Assembly: GCF_900109265.1 (NCBI RefSeq)
Contig: NZ_FNZM01000008.1
Location: forward strand, 62,001 to 126,000
DNA length: 64,000 bases
Source of the DNA: Paraburkholderia tropica
Lineage (GTDB): Bacteria; Pseudomonadota; Gammaproteobacteria; Burkholderiales; Burkholderiaceae
Reading direction: 5' to 3'
Shown here in pieces: positions 1-8,573 of the stretch (position 1 is the first letter of the stretch; every line of letters begins with the position of its first letter). Made by a program: the position numbers and the translations under genes. The notes under the pieces were generated by a model, which saw only the letters and a list, made by a program, of their open reading frames with translations, was not told the DNA's origin and did no database searches.

Positions 1-637
1 CCGCGAGCGACAGGCCGAGCCAGTCGTACGGCAGCGCGTCCTCGCCGAGAATCGATTCGAGCGGACGCTCGTCCACCGGCACCGCGACATGCGAATCGGC
101 GGTCGCGAAACCGTGCCCCGGAAAGTGCTTGCCGCAGTTCGCCATGCCCGCGAGCGCGAGGCCGTGATTCAGGCTCTTGGCGAGCAGCGTGACCACGCGC
201 GGATCGCGGTGGAACGCGCGGTCGCCGACCACCTTCGACTGGCCGTAGCCCAGATCGAGCACCGGCGTGAAGCTCAGGTCGATGCCGCAGGCGCGCAGCT
301 CGCTCGCGAGAATGTAGCCGACCGACGTCGCCAGCTTGGTCGCGAGCAGCACGTCCTTGTCCCACAGCGCGCCGATGCGGCCCATCGCGGGCAGCACCGT
401 GAAGCCGTCGGTGCGAAAGCGCTGCACGCGGCCGCCTTCGTGATCGACGGCGATCAGCAGGTCGTCGCGCACGGCGCGGATCGCATCGGTCAGCGCGACG
501 AGCTGCGCGCGGTTCTCGTAGTGGCGCGCGAACAGGATCACGCCGCCGGTGGAGGGATGCGCGAGGCGGCGCACGTCGTCATCGTTGAGCGACGTGCCGA
601 CCACGTCGAGCATGACCGGTCCGGGAATGAGTTTCAT
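1..637 (-). CDS. nagZ: Beta-N-acetylhexosaminidase NagZ (3' part outside the window)
   Basis: Cytoplasmic glycoside hydrolase family 3 enzyme that removes N-acetylglucosamine from anhydro-muropeptides in peptidoglycan recycling. The first 212 or so residues are inside the window; the C-terminal part runs off the left edge. The protein starts MKLIPGPVMLDVVGT, has the DHEGGRVQRF segment near residue 65 and the KHFPGHG motif near residue 170 that carries the catalytic histidine of this family. The ATG at 637 is the natural start because conserved sequence begins immediately. It lies 58 bases downstream of acpS on the same strand and is probably in the same transcription unit. The family assignment is firm; only the missing end is uncertain. 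Confidence 0.95.
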   Translation of the reverse strand, partial: MKLIPGPVMLDVVGTSLNDDDVRRLAHPSTGGVILFARHYENRAQLVALTDAIRAVRDDLLIAVDHEGGRVQRFRTDGFTVLPAMGRIGALWDKDVLLATKLATSVGYILASELRACGIDLSFTPVLDLGYGQSKVVGDRAFHRDPRVVTLLAKSLNHGLALAGMANCGKHFPGHGFATADSHVAVPVDERPLESILGEDALPYDWLGLSLA

Positions 638-695
638 CGATCGTTGGGGCGTTGAAGGCCGCGCCACGCGACGCGGCGCGAGCGGATAGAAGGGA

Positions 696-1118
696 TCAGC
701 GAACGGGCGTCTGAACCGGCGGGCGGTCGGTTTCGGCGACCACGAACGAGACAGCGTAATCGCGTTCGTCGGTGATCGTCACATGGGTCGTGATGCCGCG
801 CGCCTCGAGCCATTGCACGAGGTCGCCATTGGCGACCATGTACGGCTTGCCGCCGGGCGCGTTGAGCGTCTGCACGGCGCGCCAGCTCATCGGCATGTGC
901 ATGCCGAGGCCGATCGCCTTCGAAAAGGCTTCCTTCGCCGAAAAGCGCGTGCACAGATACGCGAGCCCGCGCGTGGCCGAGCGCGCCTTGCGCGCCTCGT
1001 AGACCGCGAGTTCCTCGGGGCCGAGCACGCGCTGCGCGAAGCGGCCGCCGGTGCGCTCCATCACTGCCTGCACACGGCTCACCTGGATGATGTCCGTGCC
1101 GATGCCGTAAATCGCCAT
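696..1118 (-). CDS. acpS: Holo-[acyl-carrier-protein] synthase AcpS
   Basis: Transfers 4'-phosphopantetheine from CoA to the serine of acyl carrier protein. The 140-residue product is of normal family length. It starts [15 protein letters not shown], where the aspartate of GIGTDI is a metal ligand, and carries the [10 protein letters not shown] motif in the middle that holds the second conserved metal-binding glutamate. The frame is open 14 codons further upstream, but family similarity begins at the ATG at 1118. It sits between pdxJ and nagZ, the usual betaproteobacterial order. Its substrate AcpP is encoded about 14 kb away at 14775-15014. Confidence 0.96.
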   Translation of the reverse strand: MAIYGIGTDIIQVSRVQAVMERTGGRFAQRVLGPEELAVYEARKARSATRGLAYLCTRFSAKEAFSKAIGLGMHMPMSWRAVQTLNAPGGKPYMVANGDLVQWLEARGITTHVTITDERDYAVSFVVAETDRPPVQTPVR

Positions 1119-1188
1119 GTATTCCTCGTGATGAACGGATGGTCGTGGCGCGCGCGGCACAACACGCGACGCGCGCGGCGCGACGCTG

Positions 1189-1956
1189 TTACGCGTTCTG
1201 CGCGGCGAGACGCGACGACACCATGATCGCCTTCATCTCGCGCACCGCGTTTTCCCAGCCCACGAACACCGCATGCCCGACGATCGCGTGGCCGATGTTG
1301 AGTTCGTGAATGCCTTCGATGGCGGCGATCGGCTGCACGTTCGTGTAGTGCAGACCGTGGCCCGCATTCACCTTCAGGCCGAGGCCCATGCCGCAGTTCA
1401 CGCCCGCCACCACGCGCTCGTACTCGCGCTGCTGTTCGGCGGCTTCGTGCGCTTCGGCGTAGCGACCCGTGTGCAGTTCGATCACGGGCGCGCCGGCGGC
1501 CTGCGCGGCGCGGATCTGCGTTTCGTCCGGATCGATGAAGAGCGACACGCGGCAACCCGCCGCGGCGAGCTGACGGCAGGCGGCGGCCACGGCCTCGAAC
1601 TGGCCGGCGACGTCGAGGCCGCCTTCGGTCGTGAGTTCCGCGCGCTTCTCGGGCACGAGGCAGACGTCGTGCGGCTGGATCTCGCAGGCGATGTCGAGCA
1701 TTTCGGCCGTCACCGCGCATTCGAGATTCATGCGCGTCTTGAGCAGCGGACGCAGCGTGCGCACGTCGGCATCGACGATATGCCGGCGGTCCTCGCGCAG
1801 ATGCAGCGTGATCGCATCGGCGCCCGCCTCTTCGGCAAGCAGCGCCGCGCGGATCGGATCGGGATAAGCGGTGCCGCGCGCGTTGCGCAGCGTGGCGACG
1901 TGGTCGATGTTGACGCCGAGGTCGATCACGTTGGGCGAAGTCAGAAAGAAGCTCAT
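1189..1956 (-). CDS. pdxJ: Pyridoxine 5'-phosphate synthase PdxJ
   Basis: Condenses 1-deoxy-xylulose 5-phosphate with 3-amino-2-oxopropyl phosphate to give pyridoxine 5'-phosphate, the last ring-forming step of vitamin B6 synthesis. The 255-residue product is a TIM barrel with the typical N-terminal block [19 protein letters not shown] and the segment [15 protein letters not shown]. The ATG at 1956 overlaps the recO stop in the sequence ATGA (1953-1956), so translation is probably coupled to recO. The frame stays open far upstream inside recO, but that part is a shadow. acpS follows after 70 bases. Confidence 0.96.
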   Translation of the reverse strand: MSFFLTSPNVIDLGVNIDHVATLRNARGTAYPDPIRAALLAEEAGADAITLHLREDRRHIVDADVRTLRPLLKTRMNLECAVTAEMLDIACEIQPHDVCLVPEKRAELTTEGGLDVAGQFEAVAAACRQLAAAGCRVSLFIDPDETQIRAAQAAGAPVIELHTGRYAEAHEAAEQQREYERVVAGVNCGMGLGLKVNAGHGLHYTNVQPIAAIEGIHELNIGHAIVGHAVFVGWENAVREMKAIMVSSRLAAQNA

Positions 1957-2960
1957 AGGTTCTGCAGGTCGATCAGGATCTGGCGCGTCGCGAGCGGCGT
2001 GCCGCCAAGGTAAGTATTCAGCAGGAAGCGCATCAGCGCCTTGCTCTGCGCGACGGTCTGGGGACGATGGTAATCGTCCTCTTCCATATCGAGCAACGTC
2101 TGGCCCGAAAGCACCGGCCATTGCGCGGGCCACTCGTCGGAGGCTTCGCGCACGCCGCGCTCGGGATCGAACACGTAGCGCCCTTCGGCCAGCACGGTCT
2201 TGCGGTTCACGGTGCGGTTGAGCGCGAGCGCGTAGCCGGTGTCGCGCAGCAGCACGCGCTCGAACGAGCGCAGCACCTGCACGGGCGGCAGATCGTGCGC
2301 GAGGCGCGTGAGCGTGACGACGTAATGATTGAAGAGCGCGGGATGCGGGTCCTCGCGCGCGAGAAACTTCACCAGCAACTCGTTGACGTAAAAGCCGCAC
2401 AGCAGCGCGTCGCCGGTCAGCGGCAACATGCCGCCGACCCATTCGGCGCCCGTGAGCGTGCGCACTTCGCCCTTGCCGGTCCAGTTCAGCGTGAGCGGCT
2501 GGAAGGTTTGCAGCACGCCGCGCAGCGCCGAATGCGGCCGCTTCGCGCCCTTCGCGACGAGCGCGACGCGGCCGTGATCGCGCGACAGCACGTCGATGAT
2601 CAGGCTGGTTTCTCGATAGGGATAGCTGTGCAGCACGAAAGCCGGCTGCTCGGCGACGCGATAATCGGAGGCCGTGCTGCGCGGCGTGCGCGGCAATTGC
2701 GAGCGCGCGGTGGTCTTGCGGGGCGCGCGCGGTTCGGCGCGGCGTTCGAGCGTGGCGTCGGCGCCTTCGCCCAGATCGTCGCGCGACGAGGAAGATGAAG
2801 GCTTTGAAGGAGACCTCGGCGCGGATTTCGCGCCCCGGCTGCGCGCGGGCGCCGTGCGTGCGCGCGCGCCGGACGACGACTCGAAGTCGTCGTCGGCGGC
2901 CGGGCCCGCGTCGGGCGCGGACCAATCGTCGTTCAGGGTTCCGGCTTCGCCGTCGCTCAT
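1953..2960 (-). CDS. recO: DNA repair protein RecO with a long N-terminal extension
   Basis: RecO works with RecF and RecR to load RecA on gaps coated with single-strand-binding protein. The conserved OB-fold start ([20 protein letters not shown]) lies near residue 105, and the rest (about 230 residues) matches the normal RecO size. The first 100 or so residues are low complexity, rich in A, R, S, D and P. They may be a real disordered extension, or the true start may lie further in. The ATG at 2960 is the longest choice, and I saw no stronger internal Shine-Dalgarno site. The stop overlaps the pdxJ start. era lies 38 bases upstream. Confidence 0.92.
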   Translation of the reverse strand: MSDGEAGTLNDDWSAPDAGPAADDDFESSSGARARTAPARSRGAKSAPRSPSKPSSSSSRDDLGEGADATLERRAEPRAPRKTTARSQLPRTPRSTASDYRVAEQPAFVLHSYPYRETSLIIDVLSRDHGRVALVAKGAKRPHSALRGVLQTFQPLTLNWTGKGEVRTLTGAEWVGGMLPLTGDALLCGFYVNELLVKFLAREDPHPALFNHYVVTLTRLAHDLPPVQVLRSFERVLLRDTGYALALNRTVNRKTVLAEGRYVFDPERGVREASDEWPAQWPVLSGQTLLDMEEDDYHRPQTVAQSKALMRFLLNTYLGGTPLATRQILIDLQNL

Positions 2961-2998
2961 CCCGTCGCTCTTCCTGTCACTCGTCGCGGATCAGCGGA

Positions 2999-3904
2999 TC
3001 ACTCGTAACCGTAGGCGCGCAGACCGGCTTCGTTGTCGGCCCAGCCGCTCTTCACCTTCACGAACGTTTCCAGATAGACCGGACCGTCGAAGAGCTTTTC
3101 CATGTCGAGGCGCGCCTCGGTGCTGATCTGCTTGAGCTTGCTGCCCTTCTGGCCGATCACCATGGCTTTCTGCGTGTCGCGCTCGACGAGAATCGTCGCG
3201 AAAATGCGGCGCAGGCGGCCTTCCTGCTCGAACTTTTCGATGACCACCGTGCTCGTGTACGGCAGTTCATCGCCGGTCCAGCGGAACACTTTTTCGCGCA
3301 GGATTTCGGCGGCGAGGAAGCGCTCGCTGCGATCGGTCAGGTCGTCTTCGCCGTAGATCGGCTCGCCTTCGGGCAGATACGGCTTGAGCACATCGAGCAG
3401 GCGCTTGATGTCGTCCGCGTTCTTCGCCGACAACGGCACGATCTCGCGGAATTCGCGCAGCTTCTGCACGCCTTCGATAAACGGATAAAGCGTGGCCTTG
3501 TCCTTCACGCAATCGATCTTGTTGGCGATCAGGATCGTGGGCGCGTTCGGCGGAATCAGGTCGAGCACCTTCTGGTCGTCGGGACCGAACTTGCCCGCTT
3601 CGATCACGAACAGCACGGCGTCGACCGAACTGAGCGTTGAAGTGACCGCGCGGTTCAGCGAGCGGTTCAGCGCGGTGCTATGGCGCGTCTGGAAACCCGG
3701 CGTGTCGACGAAGATGTACTGCGCGTCGTCGGTCGTGTTGATGCCGGTGATGCGGTGGCGCGTGGTCTGCGCCTTGCGCGACGTGATGCTGATCTTCTGG
3801 CCGACAAGGGCGTTCATCAGCGTGGATTTGCCAACGTTCGGACGGCCGACGATCGCGACCATGCCGCAGCGAAAACCGGCAGGAGTAGTGGTGGGAGCGT
3901 TCAT
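2999..3904 (-). CDS. era: GTPase Era
   Basis: Essential Ras-like GTPase that binds the 3' end of 16S rRNA and assists 30S maturation. From the start at 3904 the product is 301 residues, the normal length. G1 (GRPNVGKST) is near residue 17, G3 (DTPG) near 65 and G4 (NKID) near 127, followed by a C-terminal KH domain ([12 protein letters not shown]) that contacts rRNA. The frame is open 19 codons further upstream, but conserved sequence supports [14 protein letters not shown] at 3904. It lies between rnc and recO, the common rnc-era-recO order linking rRNA processing with ribosome assembly. Confidence 0.97.
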   Translation of the reverse strand: MNAPTTTPAGFRCGMVAIVGRPNVGKSTLMNALVGQKISITSRKAQTTRHRITGINTTDDAQYIFVDTPGFQTRHSTALNRSLNRAVTSTLSSVDAVLFVIEAGKFGPDDQKVLDLIPPNAPTILIANKIDCVKDKATLYPFIEGVQKLREFREIVPLSAKNADDIKRLLDVLKPYLPEGEPIYGEDDLTDRSERFLAAEILREKVFRWTGDELPYTSTVVIEKFEQEGRLRRIFATILVERDTQKAMVIGQKGSKLKQISTEARLDMEKLFDGPVYLETFVKVKSGWADNEAGLRAYGYE

Positions 3905-3982
3905 GATCGGATCGGAGAATGGATGCGACAGATTGGATGCAACAGAGGCGGCGCGCGCCAACGACGCGCGCGCTCGACAGGT

Positions 3983-5146
3983 TCAGTGGCCGGCGTCGGC
4001 GGCGCGCACGGGCAGCGCCGCGCCGACCTCGGCGCTCGTCTCGACGGAGCCGGACGAGGTGGCGGAGGTGCCATTCGACGCGCCATTCGACGCGCCGGCG
4101 TCGCCCGAAGCGCCATTGTGCGCTTCCCGGCCGCGCGTGGCGCGCGGCGCGATCGAGCCGGCCGACGGCACGCCTTCAATGGCTTTGTCGGCGGGCTTTT
4201 CTGCAGATTTTTCCGCCGGTTTTTCGGCGCCTTTTTCCTGCACATGCGCGGCGCGAATGACGGCAAGCGGCGCGGCCAGCGACACCGGCGCACGTTCGCC
4301 CGCCTCGCCTGCCGCGGCAGGCAGGCCGAGAATCGGGCGGTCGCCGCGCGCGCGGCGTTCCGGCGAGCGCAGATCGAGCGCGCCCTGCACGCCCGTCACA
4401 CCGGGGACGACCTCGGGTTCGGGCTTGGGTGCGCGGGCGCCCTTCGAGCGGCGCGGCTTGGTCACCAGCGCGGGCGCGGCAGCCATGACTTCGTCGAGCG
4501 CTTTCTTCGCGGCGGCCTGTTCGGCCGCGCGGCGGCTCGCGCCCGAGCCCGACACCTTCACGTCGAGCTTGGGCACCGTGCATTCGACTTCGAATTGCTG
4601 ATTGTGCGCCGCACCATGCGTGGCGACCACGGTATAGGTGGGCAGCGCGATCTTGTGACCTTGCAGGTATTCCTGCAGCAGCGTCTTGGCATCCTTGCCG
4701 AGCGTGCGCGGGTCGATGTGATCGAGAATCGGCACGTAAAGGCGCTTGATGACCGTCTGCGCGGCGTCGAAGCCGCCGTCGAGGAAGATCGCGCCAAAGA
4801 TAGCTTCGAGCGCATCCGCGAGGATCGACGGGCGGCGGAATCCGCCGCTGCGCAACTCGCCTTCGCCAAGACGCAGACCGTCGGCGATATTCAGGGCCTG
4901 AGCAATTTCGTAAAGCGACTGCTGCTTGACCAGGTTCGCGCGTACGCGCGAGAGGTCGCCTTCGTCCAGCTTGCCAAAACGTTGGAACAATAGGGCCGCC
5001 ACCGCGCAATTCAGGACCGAATCGCCGAGGAATTCCAGGCGTTCGTTATGCGTGGCACTGTGACTGCGGTGGGTGAGAGCCTGGCGCAACAATTCCGCAT
5101 TGCGAAATTCGTAGCGCAGCCGGCTTTCCAACGGAGATTGGGGCAT
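3983..5146 (-). CDS. rnc: Ribonuclease III with a long disordered C-terminal tail
   Basis: Double-strand-specific endoribonuclease that processes rRNA precursors and some mRNAs. Residues 1-145 form the RNase III domain with the signature [10 protein letters not shown] carrying catalytic acidic residues, and [15 protein letters not shown] carrying the second catalytic glutamate. A dsRNA-binding domain follows at about 155-225 ([16 protein letters not shown]). The family usually ends near 225 residues, but here a further 160 residues rich in A, P, G, R and E run to residue 387. Only 6 bases separate the ATG at 5146 from a possible -10 sequence TATACT (5153-5158), and a GC hairpin lies just upstream (5162-5199). 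Confidence 0.95.
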   Translation of the reverse strand: MPQSPLESRLRYEFRNAELLRQALTHRSHSATHNERLEFLGDSVLNCAVAALLFQRFGKLDEGDLSRVRANLVKQQSLYEIAQALNIADGLRLGEGELRSGGFRRPSILADALEAIFGAIFLDGGFDAAQTVIKRLYVPILDHIDPRTLGKDAKTLLQEYLQGHKIALPTYTVVATHGAAHNQQFEVECTVPKLDVKVSGSGASRRAAEQAAAKKALDEVMAAAPALVTKPRRSKGARAPKPEPEVVPGVTGVQGALDLRSPERRARGDRPILGLPAAAGEAGERAPVSLAAPLAVIRAAHVQEKGAEKPAEKSAEKPADKAIEGVPSAGSIAPRATRGREAHNGASGDAGASNGASNGTSATSSGSVETSAEVGAALPVRAADAGH

Positions 5147-5161
5147 GGGGAGAGTATAACG

Positions 5162-5199
5162 CGCCCGCCGCCCCCGGCGAAAACGCGGGGCGGCGGGCG
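5162..5199 (-). promoter_or_regulatory. GC-rich stem-loop just upstream of rnc
   Basis: Perfect 13-bp inverted repeat: CGCCCGCCGCCCC at 5162-5174 pairs with GGGGCGGCGGGCG at 5187-5199, with a 12-base loop. On the coding strand of rnc it ends 15 bases before the ATG and is not followed by a T-run, so it does not look like an intrinsic terminator. In E. coli RNase III cleaves stem-loops in its own leader, so this may be an autoregulatory site. That is inference: if the transcript starts at the TATACT motif the hairpin would not be in a short mRNA, only in read-through from lepB. Confidence 0.4.
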
Positions 5200-5293
5200 A
5201 AAAACCATGATGAAGCGACCTTACCGCGGGTTCTTCAAGTAGCGCGCGAAGAGCCGGGACGACTCGTTCGCGCGCTCGATGCAGGCTGAACGC

Positions 5294-5314
5294 GTTGCTT
5301 CGTCGAGAAGCAAC
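5294..5314. other. 8-bp inverted repeat between lepB and rnc
   Basis: GTTGCTTC (5294-5301) and GAAGCAAC (5307-5314) form a perfect 8-bp stem with a 5-base loop, 10 bases after the lepB stop. No T-run follows on the minus strand, so it may be a transcript-stabilising 3' hairpin or a processing site rather than a terminator. Confidence 0.35.
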
Positions 5315-5323
5315 ACGCGCCCG

Positions 5324-6220
5324 TTACTCGAACGAACCGATGCGCTTCAGACTGCTGAAGTTCATCCAGATGAAGAACGCGCGGCCGACGATGTTCGCGT
5401 CGGGCACGAAACCCCAGTAACGGCTGTCCGCACTGTTGTCGCGGTTATCGCCCATCATGAAGTAATGGCCGGCCGGCACCTTGCAGATCACGCCGCGTGC
5501 GTTGTACTGGCAGTTGTCGCGATACGGATAATCTTCGGCGCCCACGATGAACGGCGGCACAGCCGGATTGTTCAGGATGTTGTTCTTGCGGCCGTTGCCG
5601 AGATCTTCCGTGAACTGCTTCGCGTAACCGATGCGCTCTTCGTCGAAGTAATCGGCTTGCGGCGTTTCAGGCACCGGCTTGCCGTTGATCGTGAGCTGCT
5701 TGTCCTGATACGCGACCACGTCGCCGGGCAGACCGATCACACGCTTGATGTAGTCGACCGACTCGTCTTTCGGATAGCGGAACACCACCACGTCGCCGCG
5801 CTCGAGGCCGCGGCCCTGCGTGATCTTCGTGTTGGTGATCGGCAGACGGATGCCGTAGTCGAACTTGTTCACGAGGATGAAGTCGCCCACCAGCAGCGTC
5901 GGCACCATCGAGCCCGACGGAATCTTGAACGGCTCCACGACGAACGAGCGCACGAGGAACACGATCAGGATCACGGGAAAGAAGCTCGCCGTGTATTCGA
6001 GCCACCACGGCTGGCGCAGCTTTTCGTTACGCAGGTTCTGACGCGTTTGCGGCGCGTTCTCGTCGGCGAAACGCTCGCCCACACGCTCCTGCTGACGATC
6101 GAATTCCGCCACGGCCGCATCGGCGGCGAGGCGCCGGCGCGGCATGAAAACCAGCTTGTCTGCAACCCACGCGATACCCGTCAAAACGACGAGCACAAAA
6201 AGGATCAGCGCAAAATTCAT
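5324..6220 (-). CDS. lepB: Signal peptidase I LepB
   Basis: Inner-membrane serine protease that removes signal peptides from Sec and Tat substrates. The 298-residue product has a hydrophobic segment at 3-20, a cytoplasmic linker, a second hydrophobic segment at about 79-92, then the periplasmic catalytic domain. The motif PSGSMVPTL places the nucleophile at Ser104, and YIKRVIGLPGD places the general-base lysine at Lys159. GDNRDNSADSRYWG near residue 258 is the third conserved box. It follows lepA by 21 bases on the same strand, the common lepA-lepB operon. The 177-base lepB-rnc gap holds only two hairpins; I see no DUF4845-type gene there. Confidence 0.96.
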   Translation of the reverse strand: MNFALILFVLVVLTGIAWVADKLVFMPRRRLAADAAVAEFDRQQERVGERFADENAPQTRQNLRNEKLRQPWWLEYTASFFPVILIVFLVRSFVVEPFKIPSGSMVPTLLVGDFILVNKFDYGIRLPITNTKITQGRGLERGDVVVFRYPKDESVDYIKRVIGLPGDVVAYQDKQLTINGKPVPETPQADYFDEERIGYAKQFTEDLGNGRKNNILNNPAVPPFIVGAEDYPYRDNCQYNARGVICKVPAGHYFMMGDNRDNSADSRYWGFVPDANIVGRAFFIWMNFSSLKRIGSFE

Positions 6221-6241
6221 GTAAAGGTCCGTTGTTCTGGC

Positions 6242-8035
6242 TTATTTGTCTTCGACGCGCAGAATCGCAAGGAAAGCCTCCTGCGGAATTTCCACGGAAC
6301 CGACCTGCTTCATCCGCTTCTTGCCTTCTTTCTGCTTTTCGAGCAGCTTTTTCTTACGCGAGATGTCGCCGCCGTAGCACTTGGCCAGCACGTTCTTGCG
6401 CAGCGCCTTGATGTTCTCGCGCGCGATGATGTGCGCGCCGATGGCCGCCTGAATCGCCACGTCGTACATCTGACGCGGGATGATCTCGCGCATCTTCGCC
6501 GCCACTTCGCGGCCGCGATACTGCGACTGCGAACGGTGCACGATGATGGACAGCGCATCGACCTTGTCGCCGTTGATCAGCATGTCGACCTTCACGACGT
6601 CCGAGCTGCGGTATTCCTTGAACTCGTAGTCCATCGACGCGTAACCGCGCGACACCGACTTCAGACGGTCGAAGAAGTCCAGCACGATTTCCGCCATCGG
6701 AATTTCGTAGGTGAGCTGCACCTGGCGGCCGTGGTACTGCATGTTGACCTGGTTGCCGCGCTTCTGCGTACAGAGCGTGATGACCGAGCCCACATAGTCC
6801 TGCGGCATGTACAGGTTGACCGTGACGATCGGCTCGCGGATTTCGGCGATCCTCGACGGCTCCGGCATCTTCGCCGGATTCTCGACCTTGATCAGCGAGC
6901 CGTCGCCCTGGACCACTTCGTAGACCACGGTCGGAGCCGTGGTGATGAGGTCCATGTCGAACTCGCGCTCGAGACGCTCCTGCACGATTTCCATGTGCAG
7001 CAGACCCAGGAAGCCGCAGCGAAAGCCGAAGCCCAGCGCCTGCGACACTTCCGGCTCGTATTGCAGCGAGGCGTCGTTGAGCTTGAGCTTTTCGAGCGAT
7101 TCGCGCAGCGCGTCGTACTGGTTCGCCTCGACCGGATAGAGACCCGCGAACACCTGCGGCTTCACTTCCTTGAAGCCCGGCAGCGGTTCCGGCGCGGGAC
7201 GGTTCACGAGCGTGACGGTATCGCCCACCTTGGTGGCGGCGAGTTCCTTGATGCCCGCGATGATGAAGCCCACCTGCCCCGCCGACAGCGATTCCAGGTT
7301 GCGCGACTTCGGCGCGAACACGCCGACGTGCTCGACCGGATACTGCGCGCCCGTGGCCATCAGCTTGATCTTGTCCTTCGGACGCAGCGTACCGTTGACG
7401 ATACGCACGAGCATGACCACGCCGACATAGTTGTCGAACCACGAGTCGATGATCAGCGCCTGCAGCGGTGCCTCAGGGTCGCCCTTGGGCGGCGGCACCT
7501 TGGCGATGATCGATTCGAGCACGTCTTCCACGCCGAGGCCGGTCTTCGCGCTGCAGCGCGTGGCGTCGGTCGCGTCGATGCCGATCACGTCCTCGATTTC
7601 CTCGATGGCGTTTTCGGGGTTGGCGGCGGGCAGGTCGATCTTGTTGAGCACGGGCACGACTTCCACGCCGAGCTCGATGGCCGTGTAGCAGTTGGCCACG
7701 GTCTGCGCCTCGACGCCCTGGCTCGCGTCCACCACGAGCAGCGCGCCTTCGCACGCGGACAGCGAGCGGCTGACCTCGTAGGAGAAGTCGACGTGCCCCG
7801 GAGTGTCGATCAGGTTCAGGTTGTAGACCTTGCCGTCACGTGCCTTGTACGTGAGGGCCGCGGTCTGCGCCTTGATCGTGATGCCGCGCTCGCGCTCGAG
7901 ATCCATCGAGTCGAGCACCTGCGCTTCCATTTCGCGGTCGGACAAGCCGCCGCACAGCTGGATGATGCGATCGGCGAGCGTCGACTTGCCATGGTCGATG
8001 TGCGCAATGATCGAGAAGTTACGAATATGATCCAT
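6242..8035 (-). CDS. lepA: Elongation factor 4 (LepA)
   Basis: Ribosome-bound GTPase related to EF-G that affects translation initiation and recovers stalled or mistranslocated ribosomes. The 597 residues match the family length. It begins [19 protein letters not shown], with the P-loop at about residues 11-18, and also carries DTPGHVDF (G3) and NKIDLP (G4). The end ([20 protein letters not shown]) is the LepA-specific C-terminal domain. A terminator-like hairpin (8053-8086) lies directly upstream, so the gene probably has its own promoter. A TAAAAT sequence at 8111-8116 is a weak -10 candidate. Confidence 0.97.
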   Translation of the reverse strand: MDHIRNFSIIAHIDHGKSTLADRIIQLCGGLSDREMEAQVLDSMDLERERGITIKAQTAALTYKARDGKVYNLNLIDTPGHVDFSYEVSRSLSACEGALLVVDASQGVEAQTVANCYTAIELGVEVVPVLNKIDLPAANPENAIEEIEDVIGIDATDATRCSAKTGLGVEDVLESIIAKVPPPKGDPEAPLQALIIDSWFDNYVGVVMLVRIVNGTLRPKDKIKLMATGAQYPVEHVGVFAPKSRNLESLSAGQVGFIIAGIKELAATKVGDTVTLVNRPAPEPLPGFKEVKPQVFAGLYPVEANQYDALRESLEKLKLNDASLQYEPEVSQALGFGFRCGFLGLLHMEIVQERLEREFDMDLITTAPTVVYEVVQGDGSLIKVENPAKMPEPSRIAEIREPIVTVNLYMPQDYVGSVITLCTQKRGNQVNMQYHGRQVQLTYEIPMAEIVLDFFDRLKSVSRGYASMDYEFKEYRSSDVVKVDMLINGDKVDALSIIVHRSQSQYRGREVAAKMREIIPRQMYDVAIQAAIGAHIIARENIKALRKNVLAKCYGGDISRKKKLLEKQKEGKKRMKQVGSVEIPQEAFLAILRVEDK

Positions 8036-8052
8036 TCAGTGCCGATCAAGCG

Positions 8053-8086
8053 AAAAAGGCGCGCCCCAACGATAGCTGGGCACGCC
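8053..8086 (-). terminator. Intrinsic terminator after the rpoE-rse-degQ-grx genes
   Basis: On the minus strand GGCGTGCCCA and TGGGGCGCGCC pair imperfectly around an 8-base loop and are followed by TTTTT. It lies 119 bases after the glutaredoxin-like gene and 17 bases before lepA, so it separates the sigma-E gene set from lepA-lepB. Confidence 0.65.
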
Positions 8087-8204
8087 TCGTAAACAGATGA
8101 AAAACCGAACTATTTTAGCCGAAATAGGTGTCGGCAGGCGAACGGTGCTGAGAAGTAACGGATAGTTTATGCCGCGCGGCCCCGATCCCAAGCGGATCGC
8201 AGCC

Positions 8205-8549
8205 TCATTGCGCGGGTGTCGCGGACTGCGGCGCGGACGTCGAGCCCAGTCCCAGCATGGCGCGCACGCGCGCTTCGTCGAGCCGGTAGTGGCACAACTC
8301 GATGCCGTCGCAGAGCAGCACCGGCACGAGTTCGTCGTAGCGCGCCACCAACGCGGGGTCGGAATCGACATCGACAACATCGAGGCGCGCCCCCGCCGCC
8401 GCGACCAGCGGTTCGAGCGCCACGCGCATGTCCTCGCACAGATGACACCATGCACGGCTGTACAGCACGAGATACGCGCGCGCCCGCGCGGCCGGGTCGT
8501 CCTGCGGGGACAACATGGACGACGTGGGCGGCGCGGCGTGCTTGGGCAT
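8205..8549 (-). CDS. Glutaredoxin-like thioredoxin-fold protein
   Basis: Small 114-residue protein of the glutaredoxin-like/DUF836 type. After a 25-residue variable start comes the first strand YLVLYSRAWCHLC, with a redox CHLC (CxxC) motif near residues 35-38, then DVVDVDSDPALVARY and the cis-Pro-like segment ELVPVLLCDG. This pattern fits a thiol-disulfide oxidoreductase; no substrate can be named. It lies 24 bases downstream of the DegQ/MucD protease gene on the same strand and is the last gene before a terminator, so it is probably cotranscribed with the envelope-stress genes. Confidence 0.85.
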   Translation of the reverse strand: MPKHAAPPTSSMLSPQDDPAARARAYLVLYSRAWCHLCEDMRVALEPLVAAAGARLDVVDVDSDPALVARYDELVPVLLCDGIELCHYRLDEARVRAMLGLGSTSAPQSATPAQ

Positions 8550-8573
8550 CGATCCGTGCGGGCGCGGCGGAGC

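Noticed and set aside
5200..5323. Possible DUF4845-type gene between lepB and rnc, as in some relatives
   Set aside because: The gap is only 177 bases and no frame shows a signal anchor or length for it; only a 31-codon frame from a GTG exists, without support.
5279..8092. Open frame of 937 codons on the plus strand across lepB and lepA
   Set aside because: It covers the intact lepB and lepA on the other strand, is very rich in H, R, D and V, and has no family sequence.
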